Shown here: positions 34,249 to 42,594 of the stretch, one piece after another
How positions within the stretch are numbered: position 1 is the stretch's first letter
Layout of the letters: each line of letters opens with the position of its first letter
DNA from: Thermomonospora catenispora
GTDB taxonomy: Bacteria; Actinomycetota; Actinomycetes; Streptosporangiales; Streptosporangiaceae
Assembly (NCBI RefSeq): GCF_006363815.1
Contig: NZ_RRYT01000002.1
Span: 62,001-126,000 of the forward strand
DNA: 64,000 bases
Reading direction: 5' to 3'
Notes under the pieces: generated by a model
Database searches by the model: none
Told to the model about the DNA's origin: nothing
What the model saw: only the letters and a program-made list of their open reading frames with translations
Program-made: the position numbers and the translations under genes

Positions 34249-35430
34249 TCAGTAGGTGGGCAGGCTCGGGTCGATCTGGTTGATCCAGGCCAGGATGCCG
34301 CCGCCGACGTGGACCGCGTCGCTGAAGCCGGCCTTCTTGACCACCGCCAGGGCCTCCGCCGAGCGGGCGCCCGACTTGCAGTGCAGGACGATCTTCTTGT
34401 CCTGCGGGAGCTTCTCCAGCGCCGAGCCGTCGAGGAACTCGCCCTTGGGGATCAGCGTGGCGCCCGGGATGGAGACGATCTCGTGCTCGTTGGGCTCCCG
34501 CACGTCCACCAGGAAGATGTCCTCGCCGCGGTCCTGCATGGCCTTCAGGTCGTGCACCGAGATGGTGGAGTCCTTGACGGCCTCGCTGGCCTCGTCCGAG
34601 AGGGTGCCGCAGAAGGCCTGGTAGTCCGGCAGCAGCTCGGTGATGGTGGGGTTCTTGCCGCACAGCGCGCACTCGGGGTCCTTGCGGACCTTGACCGAGC
34701 GGTAGGTCATCTCCAGGGCGTCGTAGATCATCAACCGGCCGACCAGCGGCTCGCCGATCCCGGTGATGACCTTGATGGCCTCGTTGACCTGGATGGAGCC
34801 GATGGAGGCGCACAGCACGCCCAGCACCCCGCCCTCGGCGCAGGAGGGCACCATGCCCGGCGGCGGCGGCTCGGGGTACAGGCAGCGGTAGCAGGGACCG
34901 TGCTCGGCCCAGAACACGCTGGCCTGGCCGTCGAACCGGTAGATCGACCCCCACACGTACGGCTTGCCGAGCAGCACCGCGGCGTCGTTGACCATGTACC
35001 GGGTGGCGAAGTTGTCGGTGCCGTCCACGATCAGGTCGTAACCGGAGAAGATCTCCATCACGTTGTCGCGGTCCAGCGCGACGTTGTGCACCACCACGTT
35101 GATCAACGGGTTGATCTCGCGCACGGTGTCGGCGGCGGACTCCGCCTTGGGCTTGCCCAGCGAGGACTGCCGGTGGATCACCTGGCGCTGCAGGTTGGAC
35201 TCGTCGACCACGTCGAAGTCGATGATGCCCAGCGTCCCCACCCCGGCGGCGGCCAGGTACATCAGGGCGGGGGACCCCAGGCCGCCGGCGCCCACGCACA
35301 GCACCTTGGCGTTCTTGAGGCGCTTCTGACCGGCCATCCCGACGTCCGGGATGATCAGATGCCGCGAGTAGCGGTTGACCTCTTCACGGGTGAGCTCCGC
35401 AGCGGGCTCGACCAGAGGGGGCAACGACAC
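34249..35430 (-). CDS. moeZ: adenylyltransferase/sulfurtransferase MoeZ
   Basis: E1-like ATP-dependent activator fused to a rhodanese domain, 393 aa. It adenylates and thiocarboxylates small ubiquitin-like sulfur carriers (MoaD, CysO, ThiS type) for molybdopterin, cysteine and thio-cofactor synthesis. The nucleotide motif is GAGGLGS (47-53). DFDVVDESNLQRQ and DGTDNFATRY are E1 signatures. CYRCLYP and CALCGK are the zinc cysteines. The rhodanese domain starts near residue 285, with Cys351 in HCKSGARS. GTG 35430 is chosen for AGGAG 7-8 nt upstream and for its match to the family N-terminus (SLPPLVEPAAELT). A longer ATG start (35481) is unlikely. Confidence 0.95.
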   Translation of the reverse strand: MSLPPLVEPAAELTREEVNRYSRHLIIPDVGMAGQKRLKNAKVLCVGAGGLGSPALMYLAAAGVGTLGIIDFDVVDESNLQRQVIHRQSSLGKPKAESAADTVREINPLINVVVHNVALDRDNVMEIFSGYDLIVDGTDNFATRYMVNDAAVLLGKPYVWGSIYRFDGQASVFWAEHGPCYRCLYPEPPPPGMVPSCAEGGVLGVLCASIGSIQVNEAIKVITGIGEPLVGRLMIYDALEMTYRSVKVRKDPECALCGKNPTITELLPDYQAFCGTLSDEASEAVKDSTISVHDLKAMQDRGEDIFLVDVREPNEHEIVSIPGATLIPKGEFLDGSALEKLPQDKKIVLHCKSGARSAEALAVVKKAGFSDAVHVGGGILAWINQIDPSLPTY

Positions 35431-35825
35431 GGTGGTGCTCCTGTGCTCGGCCTCGGTGGCTGACTGACCGGGACGCCCCACTGAGGCGACCCGTCACTGC
35501 ACAACCTTGCCATGGCCTTCGCCATTCCCGAACGCGGGGTGTTGCGAGCATGAAGCGGCCGATTGCGGGCATCGACCGAGGGCTCGACAAGAGGAAACGG
35601 ATCGATGCGGCAACGGCGTACGGCTCCCCGGAGCCGCCGCCCGGGACCGACGGGCGCGCCGAGCCGGCGCCGGCCGCGCGCCGGGCGGGCCGCGGGGCGC
35701 CCGCCGGACACCGGGAGGCCCGGAGATCCGCATCGCACGAGGCCGCCCGCATCCGCGGCCGGTCCGGTCGTCGGATCGACGGGCGGGCCGCGCGCGGCGG
35801 CGCGCGGACGCCGAGGAGGCACGTG
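35431..35825. other. divergent intergenic region moeZ-csbD
   Basis: About 395 bp holding promoters for both genes. An in-frame extension of csbD upstream to 35550 is Arg/Ala/Pro-rich low complexity without ribosome site and is taken as non-coding. No repeats or hairpins stand out. Confidence 0.5.
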
Positions 35826-36017
35826 ATGGGACTGCTCGACAAGCTCAAGAACCGGACCCGGCAGCTCAAGGGCCGGGGCAAGGAAGAGGCCGGCCGGGCC
35901 GCCGACGATCCGCGCCTGGAAGGCGAGGGAAAGGCCGACCGGGCCGCCGGAGGGGTCAAACAGGCGGGCGAGCGCGCCAAGGACGCCGCCCGCGATATCA
36001 AGCGCTCGTTCGAATGA
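35826..36017 (+). CDS. CsbD-family stress protein
   Basis: Small hydrophilic protein, 63 aa, of the CsbD type (LKGRGKEEAGRAADDP, LEGEGKADRAAGGVKQ). These proteins accumulate in general stress responses under alternative sigma factors. The exact function is unknown. Start ATG 35826 follows GGAGG at 35814-35818. No sigma-B-type promoter was confidently seen. Confidence 0.88.
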   Translation: MGLLDKLKNRTRQLKGRGKEEAGRAADDPRLEGEGKADRAAGGVKQAGERAKDAARDIKRSFE

Positions 36018-36080
36018 CCCCGATGGCCGTTTTTCGCGCATGACCGCGAGATGCGTTCCGTGCTCGTCCCTTGTGCGTCT

Positions 36081-36130
36081 TCCCGCTCGTTCCCGCTCGT
36101 TCCCGCTCGTTCTCGCCCGTTCCCGTTCGG
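36081..36130. repeat. decamer tandem repeat
   Basis: TCCCGCTCGT is repeated three times perfectly (36081-36110) and twice imperfectly (36111-36130), just past csbD. It may have arisen by slippage. Coding is unlikely because frame and length vary. Confidence 0.8.
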
Positions 36131-36203
36131 CCCGTCCGTTCCTCCTCCGCTCCCCGTCCGTTTCGGGGGCGGGGAGGGCCGGTCCCCGTCGGCGACGGGC
36201 CCG

Positions 36204-36246
36204 CGGCCCCGGACGGCCCGTCGCTTCGGCGGTCCGTCCGGGGCCG
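36204..36246 (+). terminator. probable csbD terminator
   Basis: CGGCCCCGGACGG pairs exactly with CCGTCCGGGGCCG (13 bp) around a 17-nt loop. The remaining ~260 bp to the next start contain nothing recognisable. Confidence 0.6.
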
Positions 36247-36510
36247 GCGAGGCGTCATCCCTCGGGACGGCCAGCATGCTGGGACACGGCGAAATGGGGT
36301 ATTTCGGCCATTATTTGGGAACGGTGCCGAGCGGTCGTTCGTTGTCCGTCACGCGATAAGGCCGATCGATGACCGGATCGCGTCCGCGTCGGACGCCGGG
36401 GGCGAAGGACGGAGAACACGGGAGGCGCAATGAGCGTCCGATGCGCAGCAGGATGCGTTGTCGCTCGACGGCCCGCGCGCCGCGAGCCCGTGGGCATTAT
36501 GTTGTGAGAC

Positions 36511-37296
36511 GTGGCCTTCCAGCCCTTTCGTTACCCGGCCGAGTCCTCGCCGGCGCCGGCGCCGCCCGGAGCCCGCAGGGCCCTGGGGCTGCGCGCCCGG
36601 CAGTGGACCTGGGTGGCCCTGGCGGCGGCGATCGGTTATCTGCTGCTGAGCGCGGTGTCGGTGATCGGCGTCGTGCGGGAGCTGAACCGCGAGCCGACCG
36701 CCGCCGAGCTGCGTCGGGCCGCCGACGTCGAGGTCGCCAGGCGCTGGCGCGCCTGGCCCGCGGGACGGATCTTCCCGGAGCGGCTGGCCTACCGGACCGG
36801 CGATGAGGAGACCGAGTACGCCACCCGGGTCGGCATCTCTCCGCAGACCGACTGCACCGCCGCGGTGGAGCCGCCCGTCGCCGAGGTGCTGCGCCGGCAC
36901 GGCTGCCGCGCGGTGCTTCGCGCCACGTACACCGACCAGCTGGAGGGGGTCGTGGTGACGATCGGGGTGGTGGCCTTCCCCGACCAGCAGGCCGCCTATC
37001 GGGCCCGGCAGGAGATCCCCGGCTCGGCCACCGCGCTGCGGGCGGTGCCGTTCCCGGGCACCGCCGCCGCCCGCTTCACCGACAAGGCCCGGCAGGCCGG
37101 CACCGCCGAGCGCGGCGGCCCCTACCTGGTGCTGACCACCGCCGGGCAGTCCGACGGCCGTCCCGCCCGCGCGGTGGCCGGCAAGGAGCCGCCCGGCGAC
37201 CTGTTCGGGCTGGTCCCGCAGCTCGGCCACACGCTGGCCCAGACCCTGTCCACCCGGGCCCTGCCCGACTGCAGCGACCGCGACTGGCGATGCTGA
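36511..37296 (+). CDS. single-pass membrane protein upstream of mycosin-like protease
   Basis: Not recognised. The 261-aa protein has a Pro-rich cytoplasmic N-terminus and one membrane helix (WTWVALAAAIGYLLLSAVSVIGV, about residues 31-53). A ~205-residue extracytoplasmic domain follows, with four cysteines (about 110, 128, 255, 261) that could form disulfides. Its stop overlaps the protease ATG by 7 nt, so the two are co-translated and probably work together, for example as substrate, inhibitor or adaptor of the protease. The GTG start lacks a strong ribosome site. Confidence 0.75.
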   Translation: MAFQPFRYPAESSPAPAPPGARRALGLRARQWTWVALAAAIGYLLLSAVSVIGVVRELNREPTAAELRRAADVEVARRWRAWPAGRIFPERLAYRTGDEETEYATRVGISPQTDCTAAVEPPVAEVLRRHGCRAVLRATYTDQLEGVVVTIGVVAFPDQQAAYRARQEIPGSATALRAVPFPGTAAARFTDKARQAGTAERGGPYLVLTTAGQSDGRPARAVAGKEPPGDLFGLVPQLGHTLAQTLSTRALPDCSDRDWRC

Positions 37297-38861
37297 GGCG
37301 ATCGGGGCGCGCCGGGCGGCTCCCGGCCCGGGTGGGGGCGGCGCTGGCCGCGGTCGGCCTGGCGGTCGCGCCGGCCGCCGCTCCCGCGCACGCCGATGAG
37401 ATCCGCGAACGGCAGCAGCCGATCCTGCGCGCCCTCGGCGTCCCGGAGGCCTGGAAGATCACTCAGGGGGCCGGGGTGACCGTCGCGGTCGTGGACTCCG
37501 GAGTGGACCCCGACCAGGCCGACCTGCGCGGCTCGGTGACGGTCGGCCCCAACATGCTCGCCGACATCGACGGCCGCCGCCCCCCGGTGGGCCGGCACGG
37601 CACCGGGATGGCCTCGCTGATCGCCGGGCACGGGCACGGCCCCGGCGGCCGGGACGGCGTCATCGGCGTCGCCCCCCGGGCGCGGATCCTGTCGCTGCGG
37701 GTGATCGCCGAGCCCGGCGACCCCTCCTATGCGCTGTACCGGTCCGGCCGGGCGTCCGACTCGGTGGCCCGCGGCATCCGCTACGCCGCCGACCACGGCG
37801 CCGACGTGATCAACCTGTCGATCGGCAACGACCGGCCCGACCCGCAGGAGCGCGAGGCGATCGCGCACGCCATCGCCAAGGGCGCGGTGGTGGTCGCGGC
37901 GGTGGGCAACGACGGCGACCGGCGCGACCGGCTCGATGAGAACGGTTTCGCCCCCTACTCCTACCCGGCCTCCTATCCGGGAGTGATCGGGGTCGCCGCC
38001 ACCGGCCGCGGCAACACCCGGGCCCCGTTCTCCAACCGCAACCACTCGGTGGTGGTGTCGGCGCCCGGGGTGGGGATCCCGGTCGCCGGACCCGGCTCGG
38101 CCTACTACCTCACCGAGGGCACCAGCGACGCCAGCGCCCTGGTCGCCGGGATCGCCGCGTTGATCCGCTCCCGCCACCCCGGCCTGCGGCCGGCGCTGGT
38201 CAGGCAGGCCCTGCTGGACAGCACCCGGCACCGCCCGGCCGGCGAGTACGACGCCTCGGTGGGGTTCGGCCAGGTGCACGCCGAGGCCGCGTTGCGCGCG
38301 GCGGCCCGGCTGGCCTCCGCCGACGACTCCGGCGGACTGCCTCCCGAGGAGCGGTTCGGCCGCGAGGCTCCCGGCCCGGTGAAGGTGATCGACCGACCCG
38401 CCTGGCTGGAGCCGGCCGCGATCGCCGCCATCGTGCTGTGCCTGGGCGGCGTCGCCGGGAGCGGCGCGCTGACCATGACCCTGTGGCGGCGCACCCGTTC
38501 CCTCCCGTGGGGGGTGCGGCCGGTCGCCGTCGCCGGCCCCCCGCCGCGCCCGGTCCCGCCTCCGCTGATCTTCGACGACGCCGGGCCCGCCGCGGCGGAC
38601 CGCCCTGCGGGACGGCCGGTGTTCGAACGCCCCGAGGCCCCCACCGCCGCCGAGATGCCGGTCCCCGAAGGCCCCGCCGTCCCGGCCGTCCCCACGGCCC
38701 CGCCCGGCGCCCGGATGCCCGCGCCGAGATTCGAGCACCCGACCCGGCCGTCGGGGCCGTCCGGGCTGATGCCGCCCCCGCCGCCCGCCCCGCAGCGGGC
38801 GGGACCGCCGTCGCGATCGGCCCGGCCGCACTTCATGCCGCCGGTCCAGCCGCCGGCCTAG
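37290..38861 (+). CDS. mycosin-like S8 subtilase, membrane-anchored
   Basis: Secreted serine protease of the mycosin (MycP) type associated with type VII secretion, 523 aa. It has a signal peptide (cleavage near AHA-DE, residues 34-37). The catalytic triad is D69 (AVVDSGVD), H103 (GRHGTGMAS) and S282 (GTSDASALVAG), with oxyanion Asn207 (AVGND). A membrane helix lies at about 374-396 and is followed by a ~120-residue Pro-rich cytoplasmic tail. That tail is unusual, since MycP proteins normally end just after the anchor. No ESX components (EccB-E, EsxA/B) lie in the window. A non-ESX housekeeping protease is the alternative. Confidence 0.85.
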   Translation: MLRRSGRAGRLPARVGAALAAVGLAVAPAAAPAHADEIRERQQPILRALGVPEAWKITQGAGVTVAVVDSGVDPDQADLRGSVTVGPNMLADIDGRRPPVGRHGTGMASLIAGHGHGPGGRDGVIGVAPRARILSLRVIAEPGDPSYALYRSGRASDSVARGIRYAADHGADVINLSIGNDRPDPQEREAIAHAIAKGAVVVAAVGNDGDRRDRLDENGFAPYSYPASYPGVIGVAATGRGNTRAPFSNRNHSVVVSAPGVGIPVAGPGSAYYLTEGTSDASALVAGIAALIRSRHPGLRPALVRQALLDSTRHRPAGEYDASVGFGQVHAEAALRAAARLASADDSGGLPPEERFGREAPGPVKVIDRPAWLEPAAIAAIVLCLGGVAGSGALTMTLWRRTRSLPWGVRPVAVAGPPPRPVPPPLIFDDAGPAAADRPAGRPVFERPEAPTAAEMPVPEGPAVPAVPTAPPGARMPAPRFEHPTRPSGPSGLMPPPPPAPQRAGPPSRSARPHFMPPVQPPA

Positions 38862-38960
38862 GGGCGCGCCCGGGCGAGCGGAGGACGCCCGTGGAACGGC
38901 GGAGGAGCGGATTCGGGCGAAGGCCCCCTGCGCCGGGGCCCGCCGCGGGAGAATCGGCGG

Positions 38961-39269
38961 ATGCTGCTGGAGCCTGACGAGTTCGCCGAGCTGGTGCTGG
39001 ACGTGGTGGAACGGATCCCGCCCGGCCGGGTGATGTCGTACGGGGACGTGGCCGAGCTGCTGGGCCGCGGCGGCCCCCGGCAGGTCGGGCGGGTCATGGC
39101 GCTGTGGGGCGGCGGGGTGCCGTGGTGGCGGGTGATCCGCGCCGACGGCGGCCCTCCGCCGGGGCACGAGGCGCGGGCGCTGGAGCGCTACCGGGCCGAG
39201 GGGACTCCGCTGCGGGCGGACGGGACGCGCGTGGACATGGCCCGGGCCCGCTGGGACGGGGTCGGCTGA
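38961..39269 (+). CDS. alkyltransferase-like (ATL) DNA repair protein
   Basis: Relative of O6-methylguanine-DNA methyltransferase in which the Cys of PCHR is replaced: P54-W-W-R-V-I. ATL proteins bind O6-alkylguanine without transferring the alkyl group and pass the lesion to nucleotide excision repair. The 102-aa protein keeps the helix-turn-helix (VMSYGDVAELLG) and arginine finger region (GGPRQVGRVMA). It sits 157 bp upstream of adnA on the same strand. Confidence 0.9.
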   Translation: MLLEPDEFAELVLDVVERIPPGRVMSYGDVAELLGRGGPRQVGRVMALWGGGVPWWRVIRADGGPPPGHEARALERYRAEGTPLRADGTRVDMARARWDGVG

Positions 39270-39357
39270 CGGGATCGGCTGACGCCCCGGGCGGCGGGCC
39301 GGCGTCCGAGGCGGCCGGTAGGATCCGATGCCCTGACCCGTCGTCACGGCAACACCT

Positions 39358-39377
39358 GATGTCGCATGTGCGACATC
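39358..39377. promoter_or_regulatory. palindrome upstream of adnA
   Basis: GATGTCGCA-TG-TGCGACATC has perfect 9-bp arms. Flanking AACACC (39351-39356) and GGTGTT (39380-39385) extend the dyad to 35 bp. It lies 50-70 bp upstream of the adnA start. It does not match an actinobacterial LexA box (TCGAAC-N4-GTTCGA). It could be an operator or the ATL terminator. Confidence 0.55.
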
Positions 39378-39426
39378 TGGGTGTTGGCGCCAGATCAGCC
39401 CCGATGATCTGCTGGAATCATTTGCC

Positions 39427-42400
39427 GTGCCACCAGCGTCCTACCGTCTCGTCCGTCGCGCCGGCCCCGTCCGGGCGGCCCCGCCCGTCCTGGACGAGCG
39501 GCAGCGGCGGGTGGTGGAGCACGAGGGCGGGCCGCTGCTGGTGCTGGCCGGTCCGGGCACCGGCAAGACGACCACGATCGTGGAGGCGGTGGTCGACCGG
39601 ATCGAGCGGCGCGGGGTGGACCCGCAGCGGGTGCTGGTCCTCACCTTCAGCCGCAAGGCCGCCGAGGAGCTGCGGGACCGCATCACCGGCCGGTTGCGGC
39701 GCACCACCCGCTCCCCGCTGGCGCTGACGTTCCACGGATACGCCTACGCGCTGCTGCACCGGGACGCGGTCGCCAACGGGGAGGAGCCGCCGCGACTGCT
39801 GTCGAGCCCGGAGCAGCTGCTGGAGGTGCGCCGCCTGCTGGAGGGCGAGTTCGCCGACGGCGCGGCCGAATGGCCCGAGCGGCTGCGCCCCGCGCTGACC
39901 ACCCGCGGATTCGCCGAGGAGCTGCGGGACTTCATGCTGCGGGCGATCGAGCGCGGCTACGGCCCGCGGGAGCTGGAGGAGCTGGGCCGCGCCCGCGGCC
40001 GGGACGACTGGGTGGCGGTCGCCCGGTTCATGGAGCGCTACGACCGGCGGTTCGCCGTCGACCCGGTGCCCACCTACGACTACGCCGACCTCATCGGGGT
40101 GGCCGCGCACATGCTGGCCGAGGACGAGGTGAGGATCCGCGAACGCGACGCCTACGACGCGGTGTTCGTCGACGAGTACCAGGACGTCGACCCCGCCCAG
40201 GAGGCGCTGCTGCAGCGGCTGGCCGGCGACGGCCGGGACCTGATCGCGGTGGGGGACCCGGACCAGTCGATCTACGGGTTCCGGGGCGCGGACGTGCGGG
40301 GGATCATGGAGTTCCCGCAGCGGTTCCGCACCCTCGCGGGAGAGCCCGCCCCGGTGGTGGCGCTGCAGGAGTGCCGCCGGATGGGGCCGGTGATCCTGGA
40401 GGCCTCCCGCCGGATCGCCCGTCGCCTGCCCGCCGGGCCGCTGGCCGCCGAGCATCGGACGCTGCGCCCGCGGGCCGGGGCCGAGGACGGCGAGGTGCAC
40501 GTCGTCATCGCCGACAGCGCCAGCCAGGAGTCCGCGCTGATCGCCGACGAGCTGCGGCGCGCCCACCTGCTGGACGGGGTGCCCTGGTCGCGGATGGCGG
40601 TGCTGGTGCGCAGCGCGGTGCGGCAGGTGCCGGTGCTGCGCCGCGCCCTCGCCCAGGCCGGGGTGCCGGTGACGGTCGCCGGCGACGAGCTGCCGCTGGC
40701 CGGCGAACCGGCCGTGCGTCCCCTGCTGACGCTGCTGCGCGTCGCCCTCACCAAGGACTTCCTCACCGGGGAGGTCGCCGAGGAGCTGTTGACCGGCCCG
40801 CTCGGCGGGGCCGACGCGCTGGCGCTGCGGCGGCTCAAGCGGGCGCTGCGGGACGCGGAGGCCGTCTCCGGCGGCGGCCGCCCGCTCGGCGAGCTGCTGA
40901 CCGCCGCCGTGCAGGACCCGCGCGAGCTGCTGCTCATCCACCCCAAGGTCCGCGCCCCGGCCGAGCGCGTCGCCCGCCTCATCGGCACCGCCCGCCGGGC
41001 GGCCGAGGAGGGCGGCACCGCGGAGGAGGTGCTGTGGGCGGTCTGGCAGGAGAGCGGGTTGGCCGACGCTCTGCTGGAGCAGTCCGCCAAGGGCGGCCCC
41101 CGCGGCGCCGCCGCCGACCGGGACCTGGACGCCGTGGTGGCGTTGTTCGACCACGCCGCCCGATTCGCGGACCGGATGCCGCACGCCGGACCCGAGCTGT
41201 TCGTGGACGACATCGCCGGCCAGGAGATCGCCGGGGACACCCTCGCCGAGCAGGCCCCCTCGGGCGAGGCGGTGCGGATCCTGACCGCGCACCGCGCCAA
41301 GGGCCTGGAGTGGGACGTCGTCGTGGTCGCCGGGGTGCAGGAGGGCCTGTGGCCCGATCTGCGGCTGCGCGGTTCGCTGCTGGGCGTCGAGGAGCTGATC
41401 GAGCACCACGCCGGCAACGACCTGGACGGCCCGTCGGCGGGCGCGTCGGTGGCGGCCAAGCTGCTGGACGAGGAGCGCCGGCTGTTCTACGTCGCCGTCA
41501 CCCGGGCCCGCCGCCGCCTCGTCGTCACCGCGGTCGGCGGCGACGACACCGAGGAACGCCCCTCCCGGTTCCTCAACGAGCTGTCGCCCGGCGCGCTCGA
41601 ACGCTCCCAGCTGGATGAGAAGACCCGCTGGCTGTCCCTGCCCGCGCTGGTCGCCGACCTGCGCGCGGTGGTGACCGACCCGTCCCGGCCCGAGCCGCTG
41701 CGCCGCGCCGCCGCCGGGCATCTGGCCCGGCTCGCCCGCGCCGGGGTGCGCGGCGCCCACCCCGACTCCTGGTACGCCGTCACCGCCATGTCGGGCCCCG
41801 GTCCGGCGTTCACCGAAGACGAGCCGATCACCATCTCCCCCTCGCAGGTCGAGACGTTCACCACCTGCGGGCTGCGCTGGCTGCTGGCCTCGGCGGTCGG
41901 CGCCCAGGAGGGCGACGCGCCCGAGTTCGCCGCGATGGGCAAGGTGATCCACGCGATCGCCGAGATGGCCGGGACGGCGGGCGACCTGGACGACGGGGAC
42001 GTGGCGCGGCGGCTCGACGACATCTGGGAGGAACTGGACTTCGGCAGCGCCTGGTACTCCGGCAAGCAGCGGGAACAGGCCGCGAAGATGGTCGACCGGT
42101 TCCTGGCCTGGCATCGCGCCAACCCCAACGAGGTCGTCGCGCTGGAGGAGGAGTTCCAGGTCGACCTGGGCCGGGTCGTCATCAAGGGCCGCATCGACCG
42201 GGCCGAACGCGACGAGCACGGCCGCGCCGTGATCGTCGACATCAAGACCTCCTCCGCTCCGGTGCCCAAGGACGAGCTGGCCCGCCACCCCCAGCTGGGG
42301 GTCTACCAGTACGCGGTGATGCTCGGGGCGTTCGAGCGGCACGGCCTGATCGAGCCGGGCGGCGCCAAGCTGGTGCAGGTGGGCAAGGCCGCGCTGGCCG

Positions 42401-42594
42401 GCGGGGCGCGCGAGCAGGAGCAGCCGCCGCCCGCCGAGGACGCCGACCCCGACTGGCCCAAGAAACTGGTCGAGACCGTCGCGACCGGGATGAGCGGCGA
42501 GGTCTTCGCCGCGCGCGCCAACGCCAAGTGCCGCACCTGCCCGGTCCGCTCCTGCTGCCCGGTCCACGAAGAGGGCGGGCAGGTGGGCCCATGA
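39427..42594 (+). CDS. adnA: AdnA subunit of the AdnAB helicase-nuclease
   Basis: DNA motor and nuclease that resects double-strand breaks in actinobacteria, 1055 aa. The UvrD-type helicase domain has Walker A AGPGTGKT (41-48), VFVDEYQDVDP and the late motif TAHRAKGLEWDVV. A PD-(D/E)XK nuclease domain (RecB-like) occupies the C-terminus: GKVIHA, EEEFQVDLGRVVIKGRIDR, VIVDIKTS. Four cysteines then suit an iron-sulfur cluster (C near SQVETFTTC plus CRTCPVRSCCPV). AdnA and AdnB form a heterodimer. The adnB ATG overlaps its TGA. The GTG at 39427 is taken as start. Confidence 0.93.
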   Translation: MPPASYRLVRRAGPVRAAPPVLDERQRRVVEHEGGPLLVLAGPGTGKTTTIVEAVVDRIERRGVDPQRVLVLTFSRKAAEELRDRITGRLRRTTRSPLALTFHGYAYALLHRDAVANGEEPPRLLSSPEQLLEVRRLLEGEFADGAAEWPERLRPALTTRGFAEELRDFMLRAIERGYGPRELEELGRARGRDDWVAVARFMERYDRRFAVDPVPTYDYADLIGVAAHMLAEDEVRIRERDAYDAVFVDEYQDVDPAQEALLQRLAGDGRDLIAVGDPDQSIYGFRGADVRGIMEFPQRFRTLAGEPAPVVALQECRRMGPVILEASRRIARRLPAGPLAAEHRTLRPRAGAEDGEVHVVIADSASQESALIADELRRAHLLDGVPWSRMAVLVRSAVRQVPVLRRALAQAGVPVTVAGDELPLAGEPAVRPLLTLLRVALTKDFLTGEVAEELLTGPLGGADALALRRLKRALRDAEAVSGGGRPLGELLTAAVQDPRELLLIHPKVRAPAERVARLIGTARRAAEEGGTAEEVLWAVWQESGLADALLEQSAKGGPRGAAADRDLDAVVALFDHAARFADRMPHAGPELFVDDIAGQEIAGDTLAEQAPSGEAVRILTAHRAKGLEWDVVVVAGVQEGLWPDLRLRGSLLGVEELIEHHAGNDLDGPSAGASVAAKLLDEERRLFYVAVTRARRRLVVTAVGGDDTEERPSRFLNELSPGALERSQLDEKTRWLSLPALVADLRAVVTDPSRPEPLRRAAAGHLARLARAGVRGAHPDSWYAVTAMSGPGPAFTEDEPITISPSQVETFTTCGLRWLLASAVGAQEGDAPEFAAMGKVIHAIAEMAGTAGDLDDGDVARRLDDIWEELDFGSAWYSGKQREQAAKMVDRFLAWHRANPNEVVALEEEFQVDLGRVVIKGRIDRAERDEHGRAVIVDIKTSSAPVPKDELARHPQLGVYQYAVMLGAFERHGLIEPGGAKLVQVGKAALAGGAREQEQPPPAEDADPDWPKKLVETVATGMSGEVFAARANAKCRTCPVRSCCPVHEEGGQVGP

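Noticed and set aside
35550-35825. N-terminal extension of CsbD
   Set aside because: It is low complexity and lacks a ribosome site; ATG 35826 has GGAGG and gives the standard CsbD length.
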